A DNA stretch of 5,103 nucleotides from positions 1-5,103 of the forward strand of contig JAHELO010000158.1 of assembly GCA_024644145.1 (NCBI GenBank), in the 5' to 3' direction. Position 1 is the first letter of the stretch; each line of letters begins with the position of its first letter. Both the position numbers and the translations under genes were made by a program. This document shows positions 1-5,103 of this stretch, in pieces. The DNA is from Christiangramia sp. (lineage in GTDB: Bacteria; Bacteroidota; Bacteroidia; Flavobacteriales; Flavobacteriaceae). Below the pieces are notes generated by a model. The model made no database searches and had not been told where the DNA came from. It saw nothing but the letters and a program-made list of their open reading frames with translations.

Positions 1-379
1 AAAGTAAACTTAAAAAAACGGCAACCCCGGTAGAATTAGCGGCATGTGCCGAAAAATAACCAAACCGACCACATCTTTCTGCAACATATCTGGCATACTC
101 CATCACCCCTTCTTGTCGGCAAGGCCGGGGACGTTCAAAACCGTGTTTAAAAAGATTGGCTAACTGGTCTGTAGCAGTGATCAATAAAGTCACTACTACC
201 ATAGTAATAAGCGTGGGTTTCCAACCAAATTTTTTAAAGATCAGGAATAGCAATAAAGCGTATAATGGAATAGCCATCCATTTATCACTAATGGCTATCC
301 ACAACCAATCCCACTGCTCTGTTCCCAGATTATTTAAAAAAAGAAACAGCTCCCTGTCTAGTTCGGCCAGTTTTTTCAT
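1..379 (-). CDS. PAP2-family membrane phosphatase, 3' part cut off by the window edge
   Basis: The first 126 residues can be read on the minus strand from ATG at 379-377; the rest lies left of the window. A KxxxxxxRP motif (K78, R85, P86) is the first phosphatase signature of the PAP2 superfamily. F-S-A-H at 109-112 matches the second signature, usually PSGH, with H112 as the expected acid/base histidine. The third signature (SRxxxxxHxxxD) would lie outside the window. Two hydrophobic stretches, about 34-48 and 56-70, look like membrane segments. Known family members remove phosphate from membrane lipids such as phosphatidate, phosphatidylglycerophosphate, undecaprenyl pyrophosphate or lipid A; the substrate here cannot be told. 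The start overlaps the stop of the upstream acidic-protein gene by one base (TAATG), which suggests translational coupling in an operon with the MATE gene. The proline of PSGH is F and its glycine is A, a variant but not a loss of the catalytic histidine. Confidence 0.9.
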   Translation of the reverse strand, partial: MKKLAELDRELFLFLNNLGTEQWDWLWIAISDKWMAIPLYALLLFLIFKKFGWKPTLITMVVVTLLITATDQLANLFKHGFERPRPCRQEGVMEYARYVAERCGRFGYFSAHAANSTGVAVFLSLL

Positions 380-609
380 TAATCTTCTTCGTAACGGTTC
401 ACCTCGCGATCGTAGAATTCATTCGCCTGAGTGATTAAACCTTCGGCTTCGCTGGATAGTTCCTTTTCGTCCTCTTTATCAAAATCTTCCAGCCATTCTA
501 CCTCATCATCTTTCAGGTCTATGATAAATCGCGGGAATTCTGTGTGGATAACAAAAATAGAATCGGGAAAATCTGTATTGTCTCCTAGGATGAATTTTGG
601 AAGTTCCAT
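379..609 (-). CDS. small, highly acidic conserved-looking protein of unknown function (76 aa)
   Basis: The product is unknown. Of its 76 residues 25 are D or E and only 7 are K or R, so the net charge is about -18. The N-terminal third (M-E-L-P-K-F-I-L-G-D-N-T-D-F-P) is moderately hydrophobic and patterned like a short beta-rich fold: I18-F-V-I21 and F28-I-I30 look like two strands. Residues 36-56 are an acidic, probably helical stretch, and 57-73 another helix. It has no signal peptide or membrane segment, so it is probably cytosolic. I have an impression of similar short proteins in other flavobacteria, but could not check it. That the reading frame is real is supported by tight packing: 10 bases after the MATE stop, and a one-base TAATG overlap with the PAP2 start. 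ATG at 609-607 is the only sensible start. It may be an accessory or regulatory partner of one of its membrane neighbours, but nothing in the sequence proves this. Confidence 0.85.
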   Translation of the reverse strand: MELPKFILGDNTDFPDSIFVIHTEFPRFIIDLKDDEVEWLEDFDKEDEKELSSEAEGLITQANEFYDREVNRYEED

Positions 610-617
610 ATATAGTT

Positions 618-633
618 TTTTAAACGTTTAAAA
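618..633. repeat. 16-base perfect palindrome across the MATE stop codon
   Basis: TTTTAAACGTTTAAAA reads the same on both strands. It covers the last codons and TAA of the MATE gene and ends nine bases before the acidic-protein start. As RNA it could fold only as a weak A-U stem around ACGU, and no U-run sets it up as a terminator. Its role is unknown, and chance in AT-rich sequence is possible. Confidence 0.5.
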
Positions 634-1981
634 GTTCTTTAGTTCGAATTAGTTTCCGGCTTAAATAATTAAAGCGGAAATATAATAATATTGCCGAGGA
701 TGTAAGGCCGGCCAATAATCCAAGCCAGATACCCATACTACCCATTTTATCTTCCTGACCAAAATAATAACTTACCGGGAAGCCTATAATCCAGTATGCA
801 ATAAAACAAATAAGCGTTGGAATTTTCACGTCCTGCAACCCCCTGAGCGCACCAAGAATTACTACCTGCATCCCGTCACTCAATTGAAAGATGGCGGCTA
901 TGATCAATAATTGTGCGGCCAGGCTTACAACCTCAAAATTATCGATATAAAATCCCGGAAGGATATCCTTCAGCAGAATAAAGAGAAGTGCAAAAACAGC
1001 CATTATCAGGAATACTAGAAAAAAGATAGAAAAACTTATCCTTCTTAATTCGCGGTAAGCTTTTAATCCTACCTGGTTACCCACTCTAATGGTTGCAGTG
1101 ACCCCAAGGCCAACCGCGATCATAAATGTCATTGATGCCAGGTTAAGGGCAATTTGATTTGCTGCCTGCGGATTTGTTCCAAGGTTACCAGCAAGAAAAA
1201 CAGTTGCTGTGAATATTGCGACTTCGAAGAGCATTTGAAGCGCCGTGGGTAATCCCAGGGAGAGGAGTCGTTTAAAAATGCTCCATTTTATCATTTCTTT
1301 CTTAGACCACTTAAAGTATTCTATAAATTTCTTTTTCCGTCTAAGGATTTCCCACACGAACCATAGCATAAAAAACCTTGAAATAAGGGTTCCCCAGGCT
1401 GCGCCTTCCAGTTCCAGTCTAGGGAATATCCAGATCCCGTAGATAAGCAGATAATTAAATACCACATTCACAACATTCGCCAGGATAGTGGCATACATGG
1501 CATACCGTGTTTGAGACAGCCCATCTGCAAACTGTTTAAATGCCTGGAATGCCATTAAGGGCAACATAGAGAGGGCTACTATATTAAGATATGGTATAGC
1601 CAGTTCTACCACCTCCTGAGGCTGATCCATATAATATAGCACCGGTTTGGCTACTAGCAGTAAAAGAAATAATAAAAGACCATTAATGGTGCTTAATATG
1701 AGTCCGTGGTGAAAATAACTTCTTCCTCCTTCAAGATCTTCTGCTCCATCGGCTTCAGCGATAAGGGGGGTAATGGCAAAAGAAAAGCCAATTCCCATAG
1801 ACATGGCAATAAACACCATGGCATTACCTAGCGAAACAGCTGCCAGAGGGGCTGCTCCAAGGCGCCCTATCATTAAATTATCTACCAGCCCCACCATTAC
1901 ATGACCCAACTGGCCAAGCATTACCGGGTAGGCGATATTAAGGTTTTTTCTGAATTCCTGTGTGTAGGCCGAAAGCTGCAA
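620..1981 (-). CDS. NorM-type MATE family multidrug/cation antiporter
   Basis: This 453-residue inner-membrane protein has the usual MATE length (about 450) and about twelve hydrophobic segments in two homologous halves (roughly 15-215 and 238-435). The first half opens with a GQLGHVMVGLVDNLMIGRLG-type signature at 23-42 and the second with LGLPTALQMLFE at 242-253. MATE transporters export drugs, dyes and other organic cations in exchange for Na+ or H+. D34, E253 and D369 sit at the same mutual spacing as the cation-site residues D36, E255 and D371 described for Vibrio cholerae NorM, which argues for the NorM branch and possibly Na+ coupling. The start is taken as TTG at 1981-1979. An in-frame stop lies only four codons upstream, the next ATG (M21) would remove the first part of helix 1, and a TACCTTTG promoter element lies 18 bases before it. 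The substrate is unknown. It is the first gene of a likely operon with the acidic protein and the PAP2 phosphatase. Confidence 0.93.
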   Translation of the reverse strand: MQLSAYTQEFRKNLNIAYPVMLGQLGHVMVGLVDNLMIGRLGAAPLAAVSLGNAMVFIAMSMGIGFSFAITPLIAEADGAEDLEGGRSYFHHGLILSTINGLLLFLLLLVAKPVLYYMDQPQEVVELAIPYLNIVALSMLPLMAFQAFKQFADGLSQTRYAMYATILANVVNVVFNYLLIYGIWIFPRLELEGAAWGTLISRFFMLWFVWEILRRKKKFIEYFKWSKKEMIKWSIFKRLLSLGLPTALQMLFEVAIFTATVFLAGNLGTNPQAANQIALNLASMTFMIAVGLGVTATIRVGNQVGLKAYRELRRISFSIFFLVFLIMAVFALLFILLKDILPGFYIDNFEVVSLAAQLLIIAAIFQLSDGMQVVILGALRGLQDVKIPTLICFIAYWIIGFPVSYYFGQEDKMGSMGIWLGLLAGLTSSAILLYFRFNYLSRKLIRTKELLNV

Positions 1982-1999
1982 AACTAGATTTTAAAGCCG

Positions 2000-2007
2000 C
2001 AAAGGTA
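2000..2007 (-). promoter_or_regulatory. -7 promoter element for the MATE operon
   Basis: The minus strand reads TACCTTTG here, a full match to the Bacteroidetes -7 consensus TAnnTTTG. Transcription would start about 4-7 bases downstream, giving a leader of about 12-15 bases before the TTG start at 1981. No good -33 TTG/TTTG box is seen; TTTC at 2029-2026, 18 bases upstream, is the nearest candidate. Confidence 0.55.
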
Positions 2008-2065
2008 GGCTCTTTAGACTTCTTTGAAAGAGAATAGGAATAAATAATTTACAGGAAGCTTCAGC

Positions 2066-3487
2066 TTAATCTGGCATCTCTACCGTCTCTTTATTTATCC
2101 CGCTAAGTCCGTACTTATCTACAAGATACATCAGGGATGCCATGGTAGCTGCGCCTAATTCCAACTCCCTTTTATTTACTTTATCAAAGGTATCATTCGC
2201 AGCATGATGATAATCAAAATATCTTTGAGAATCTGGCCTAAGACCGGCAAGTACCAGGTCTCCTCCTTTTAATGGATTGATATCTGCACCGCCACCGCCT
2301 TTTTCAAAATAATGGATGAGGTAAGGCTTAAACAGATGTTTCCAGGATAATATCTTATTGAATTGCGCATCTGTGGCAGTAATCCCAAATCCTCTAGGGG
2401 TAAATCCTCCGGAATCACTTTCCAGGGCAAAAACATGATTTTCAGATTTTGATTTCGCAACCTCAGCATATTTATTACCACCACGCAATCCGTTTTCTTC
2501 ATTCATAAAGAGAACCACTCTAATAGTTCTTTTTGGCGTATAGCCTGTTTCTTTAAATAGCCGTAATACTTCCATAGATTGCACCACACCTGCCCCATCA
2601 TCATGAGAACCATCACCCAGGTCCCAACTGTCCAGATGTCCGCCTACAACCATGATTTCATTGGGATACTCGCTCCCGGTTATTTCTCCTATAACATTGT
2701 AAGACTGTACATCTTTATGCTGCTCACAGTTCATTTTAAAATAGAATTGAAGATCTTTTTGGATCTTGAGCATGCTGCTTAGATATTCTGCATCGTTGGT
2801 AGAGATCGCAGCTGCGGGAATCCTCTTTTCTACCGGGGTGTCACCGTAGCTCATGGAACCAGTATGCGGGAAATCGTCGAGTCTCAGGTTCATCGATCTA
2901 ACAATCACGCCTGCCGCGCCATATTTTGCTGCCTCCTCGGCTCCTGAATATCTCTGATCTACACAACCGCCATAAGCTTCAAAAGTTTGAATATGATCTG
3001 CCCGCATAGGCCGGTTATAAAATACGATCTTACCTTCTATATTTTCACGCCCATATTCCTTTAACTGTTCGATACCCTGCACTTCTATCACCTGTGCCTT
3101 GGTTCCACCTTCCGGAGTTGCAATAGAGCCGCCTAATGCAGTAATATTCACATTCCTAGTAGCGCCGGGACCGGTTTGAACATATGCAAATTCCCTCTCC
3201 CCACGTGTCCATTTCGGAACCATCACAGGTTGCAGCCATACCTTATCCAGCCCTAATTTTTCCAGTTCAGCTTTGGTATAGGCAACTGCCTGTTCTGCAC
3301 CATAAGACCCGGATAGTCGCCCGCCAATTTCATTGGATAAATGATCCAGCCAGGCATAACTCTTTCCGTTAAGTAAAGACATGTCATAGATCTTTCTGAT
3401 ATTCAGGGAATCTTCAGTAGCATTGGTTTGACCATTAACAGAGAAATTGATCAGTACAATTGTAAGGAAGAAATATAGTGGTTTCAT
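2066..3487 (-). CDS. secreted M28 metallopeptidase, carboxypeptidase Q (PGCP)-like, with PA domain
   Basis: From ATG at 3487 this is 473 residues, close to the length of human carboxypeptidase Q. Residues 1-19 (MKPLYFFLTIVLINFSVNG) are a signal peptide, so the enzyme is exported, probably to the periplasm. A protease-associated (PA) insert lies about 110-240. The di-zinc M28 core follows: GGHLDSWD (H284, D286), the metal-bridging aspartate in DDGAG (296-300), the catalytic/metal glutamates in NEENG (E330, E331), ESDSGG (D358) and HHAANDT (second H at 428). All expected metal ligands are present, so it should be active. The HLDSWD and DDGAG forms resemble carboxypeptidase Q, which cleaves dipeptides or C-terminal residues; the exact substrate here is not known. 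An in-frame GTG at 3526 would add 13 polar residues before the signal peptide and would place the likely promoter inside the gene, so I prefer the ATG. The stop is TAA at 2068-2066. It may be read alone or with PPK2, 56 bases upstream. Confidence 0.92.
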   Translation of the reverse strand: MKPLYFFLTIVLINFSVNGQTNATEDSLNIRKIYDMSLLNGKSYAWLDHLSNEIGGRLSGSYGAEQAVAYTKAELEKLGLDKVWLQPVMVPKWTRGEREFAYVQTGPGATRNVNITALGGSIATPEGGTKAQVIEVQGIEQLKEYGRENIEGKIVFYNRPMRADHIQTFEAYGGCVDQRYSGAEEAAKYGAAGVIVRSMNLRLDDFPHTGSMSYGDTPVEKRIPAAAISTNDAEYLSSMLKIQKDLQFYFKMNCEQHKDVQSYNVIGEITGSEYPNEIMVVGGHLDSWDLGDGSHDDGAGVVQSMEVLRLFKETGYTPKRTIRVVLFMNEENGLRGGNKYAEVAKSKSENHVFALESDSGGFTPRGFGITATDAQFNKILSWKHLFKPYLIHYFEKGGGGADINPLKGGDLVLAGLRPDSQRYFDYHHAANDTFDKVNKRELELGAATMASLMYLVDKYGLSGINKETVEMPD

Positions 3488-3504
3488 TAATTTAAATTTT
3501 TGTG

Positions 3505-3512
3505 CAAAATAA
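3505..3512 (-). promoter_or_regulatory. possible -7 promoter element for the M28 peptidase
   Basis: The minus strand reads TTATTTTG, seven of eight matches to TAnnTTTG, 17 bases before ATG at 3487. The position would give a leader of about 11-14 bases and supports that ATG over the upstream GTG. No clear -33 box is visible, so read-through from PPK2 remains possible. Confidence 0.35.
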
Positions 3513-3543
3513 TGGCATTTTTTCACTTACACCAGCCTGGTTG

Positions 3544-4428
3544 CTAATTCTTTTCCCTGTTTAACTGTTCCCGATATTCCGCAATATTCTGTTTTATGGC
3601 AGGATCCAGTTCTGGCTCCTTAACATCCTCATATTTTGTTAGCTCATCAAAAAGTATTTTAGCCACAAGATATCTGGCAGAAGTTTTATCATCTGCCGGA
3701 ATGACAAACCATGGAGCTTTATCTGTAGATGTTCTGTTAATAGCATCCTCATAGCACTCCTGGTAGGTATCCCATAATTTTCTTTCCTTGAGGTCTCCGG
3801 GAGAGAATTTCCAGTTTTTGTTGGGTTTATTCAGGCGTCTTAGCAATCGCTGTCTTTGTTCTTCTTTGGAGAGATGAAGAAAAAATTTGAAGATTATGGT
3901 CCCGTTCGCTGCGATATGCTTTTCAAAATTACGTATCTGTTCAAATCTATGATCCCAGAATTTTTGGTCTATATCATTTGTTGCATTAATTCCCGGAATA
4001 TTTTCATTGAGAATATATTCAGGATGCACTCTCGTAACAAGAACATTTTCATAGTGCGTCCGGTTAAAAACTCCAAACTTTCCTCTCTCGGGCAAGGCCA
4101 GATAATGCCTCCATAAATAATCATGCTTCAATTCTTTTTGTGAGGGAGTTTTAAAACTATGAACAACCACACCCCGACTATTAAAATCTTTGAACACTTC
4201 TCTAATGAGACTGTCTTTACCCGAGGTATCCATTCCCTGAAGGCATACCAAAACTGAATATTTATGATGGGCATAGAGTTTATCCTGCCATTCGCCCAGG
4301 GCTTCCCGTATCTTTCGTAATTCCTTCTTTATAGAATCCTGGGAGGCTTCGAGATCTATCTTAGTGTTTTTCCTGGATAGATTGATCTTTTGGTCTACTT
4401 TAAGGCTGGCGGGGTCTATGTTCTTCAT
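3544..4428 (-). CDS. PPK2-family polyphosphate:nucleotide phosphotransferase
   Basis: The 294-residue cytosolic kinase has the single P-loop domain of short PPK2 proteins. Walker A is GMDTSGKDS at 65-73 (K71). The stretch HSFKTPSQKELKHDYLWR at 90-107 and the Walker B region FNRTHYENVLVTRVHPE at 121-137 are typical of the subfamily annotated as polyphosphate:nucleotide phosphotransferase. A basic lid (about 192-216, with RQRLLRRL at 192-199) follows, and VIPADDKTSAR at 242-252 is the usual C-terminal signature. PPK2 enzymes transfer phosphate between inorganic polyphosphate and nucleotides. The pattern resembles class III members able to use AMP and ADP, but class and preferred nucleotide are inferred from motif style only. 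The first 40 residues form the N-terminal extension common in this subfamily. ATG at 4428-4426 is preferred: a candidate promoter lies about 20 bases upstream, and no better start is seen. It is divergent from the GNAT-like gene; no PPK1 or exopolyphosphatase gene is in the window. Confidence 0.93.
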   Translation of the reverse strand: MKNIDPASLKVDQKINLSRKNTKIDLEASQDSIKKELRKIREALGEWQDKLYAHHKYSVLVCLQGMDTSGKDSLIREVFKDFNSRGVVVHSFKTPSQKELKHDYLWRHYLALPERGKFGVFNRTHYENVLVTRVHPEYILNENIPGINATNDIDQKFWDHRFEQIRNFEKHIAANGTIIFKFFLHLSKEEQRQRLLRRLNKPNKNWKFSPGDLKERKLWDTYQECYEDAINRTSTDKAPWFVIPADDKTSARYLVAKILFDELTKYEDVKEPELDPAIKQNIAEYREQLNREKN

Positions 4429-4448
4429 AATTTGTAATTCTGCTGTCT

Positions 4449-4456
4449 TAAATATA
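4449..4456 (-). promoter_or_regulatory. possible -7 promoter element for PPK2
   Basis: The minus strand reads TATATTTA, seven of eight matches to TAnnTTTG, 20 bases before the PPK2 ATG at 4428. Spacing is right for a short leader. No convincing -33 box is visible. The divergent arrangement over 78 bases requires a promoter for each direction somewhere in 4429-4506. Confidence 0.35.
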
Positions 4457-4481
4457 CAATCTTTATAAAACTTTAATTTTT

Positions 4482-4489
4482 TATCTTCG
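4482..4489 (+). promoter_or_regulatory. possible -7 promoter element for the GNAT-like gene
   Basis: TATCTTCG matches TAnnTTTG at seven of eight positions. It ends 17 bases before the TTG start at 4507, which would give a leader of about 11-13 bases, like the other genes here. A perfect match, TAGATTTG, lies at 4497-4504 but is too close to the TTG to serve it; see the findings. Confidence 0.35.
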
Positions 4490-4506
4490 CGGCAAATAGA
4501 TTTGGC

Positions 4507-5097
4507 TTGGATAAACTAGAAAGACAGGATATAGTAAAAAAGGTTACTACCCTATTAAAGGAGATACCTTCTTCTATGGATGTAGTAAAAAAGGGAGGCA
4601 ACCGGGATAAAAGGTTCGAATATCTCGCCAACCATATGGTAGATAAAGCTATTGAGAAGGATGCGCTTATCGTTTCTGAAAATAAACAGGGAATCGCCAT
4701 TTTATTTAAAACAAGTAAAAAAGATAATAATATCTGGAAAGATCTCTGGACGCAATTAAAACTGGTACTTAATGTAACCGGAGTTAAAAATGCTTACAAG
4801 ATCATTAAGACCCAGGATTACATAAAAAAACAAAGGCCTCAGGAAGGTGAATATTTATATTGCTGGTTCTGGGGAATTTTAAAGGACTCACGTGGAGCCG
4901 ATACTCAGGTGGGTAAGGAAATGAAAGATGAGTTCTACCGCAGGGCAAAGCTCTATAACCTTCCGCTATATGCCGAGACCAGAATGAGAAAAAATGCGAT
5001 CGTTTATCAGAAATTTGGTTTCAATCTATTTCATGAATGGAATCACCCAAGTGGAGATACTATGTATTTTCTACGATACGACCCGCCAGCCAAATAA
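4507..5097 (+). CDS. GNAT-like acetyltransferase-fold protein with a degenerate acetyl-CoA loop
   Basis: This 196-residue cytosolic protein resembles the GNAT family in its overall pattern. An N-terminal helix (2-20) is followed by a helical region (34-50) and strands at 52-56 and 61-68 (IVSEN, GIAILF). A central insert (75-110) is seen in many Bacteroidetes GNATs. The core strand EYLYCWFWGIL lies at 115-125. The C-terminal half is the best evidence: PLYAETRMRKNAIVYQKFGF at 153-172 matches the usual GNAT strand 5/helix 4 block (E-T-x-x-x-x-N-x-x-x-Y-x-K-F-G-F). However, the acetyl-CoA pyrophosphate loop, normally Q/R-x-x-G-x-G/A, reads DSRGADTQVGKEM at 127-139 and is not canonical. The substrate is unknown. 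TTG at 4507 is preferred because the N-terminal helix fits the family; ATG at 4576 (residue 24) is the alternative. Translation ends at tandem TAA TAA (5095-5100). It is divergent from PPK2, and no partner gene is visible before the window ends. Confidence 0.8.
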   Translation: MDKLERQDIVKKVTTLLKEIPSSMDVVKKGGNRDKRFEYLANHMVDKAIEKDALIVSENKQGIAILFKTSKKDNNIWKDLWTQLKLVLNVTGVKNAYKIIKTQDYIKKQRPQEGEYLYCWFWGILKDSRGADTQVGKEMKDEFYRRAKLYNLPLYAETRMRKNAIVYQKFGFNLFHEWNHPSGDTMYFLRYDPPAK

Positions 5098-5103
5098 TAA
5101 AAA

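Noticed and set aside
156..434. Plus-strand open frame of 92 codons opposite the PAP2 and acidic-protein genes
   Set aside because: It is antisense to two well-supported genes, has low-complexity serine-rich composition and no recognisable domain.
431..631. Plus-strand open frame opposite the acidic-protein gene, very serine-rich
   Set aside because: The serine runs are the antisense image of the D/E-rich codons of the real gene; the minus-strand frame is tightly packed with its neighbours.
2055..2070. GAAGCTTC palindrome and AAGCTT/CAGCTT repeat near the M28 stop, as a terminator
   Set aside because: It is only eight bases, has no loop and no following T-run; it is common by chance.
3531..3541. 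Interrupted palindrome ACCAGCCTGGT after the PPK2 stop, as a terminator
   Set aside because: The stem is only four to five pairs with a very small loop and no T-run follows in either direction.
4473..4700. Minus-strand open frame of 75 codons upstream of PPK2
   Set aside because: It lies antisense to the start of the GNAT-like gene, shows no domain, and would fill the divergent promoter region.
1..5103. A new defence, mobile or biosynthetic system
   Set aside because: All large genes belong to common, well-known families with intact frames; there are no repeats, integrase, transposase, toxin-antitoxin pair or unusual composition to mark an accessory island.

Overview
The window looks like ordinary chromosome from a member of the Bacteroidetes, most likely a marine-type Flavobacteriaceae (Gramella/Salegentibacter-like; this is an inference from protein style, not a search). 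The base composition is AT-leaning. The starts I inspected lack clear Shine-Dalgarno sequences. Several genes are preceded by matches to the Bacteroidetes -7 element TAnnTTTG, roughly 17 to 20 bases before the chosen start codon. The proteins also have typical flavobacterial character.

Layout from left to right: five minus-strand genes and one plus-strand gene. Positions 1-379 hold the N-terminal part of a PAP2-type membrane phosphatase that runs off the left edge. It overlaps by one base (TAATG) the stop of a 76-residue, very acidic protein of unknown function (379-609). That gene lies 10 bases downstream of a NorM-type MATE efflux transporter (620-1981). These three look like one operon, read MATE, then the acidic protein, then PAP2, from a promoter near 2000-2007. 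Upstream are a secreted carboxypeptidase Q-like M28 metallopeptidase (2066-3487) and a PPK2-family polyphosphate:nucleotide phosphotransferase (3544-4428), both on the minus strand. A 78-base divergent promoter region (4429-4506) separates PPK2 from a plus-strand GNAT-like protein (4507-5097) whose acetyl-CoA-binding loop looks degenerate.

There is no stretch over 300 bases without a gene. I see no tRNA or rRNA gene, CRISPR array, insertion sequence or sign of recent transfer. The genes have housekeeping or stress-type roles (drug/cation efflux, lipid phosphate removal, peptide turnover, polyphosphate/nucleotide balance), and I see no convincing evidence of a new multi-gene system. The most useful leads are the uncharacterised acidic protein in the transporter operon, the complete NorM cation-site triad in the MATE protein, the eroded acetyl-CoA loop of the GNAT-like protein, and start-site corrections for three genes.
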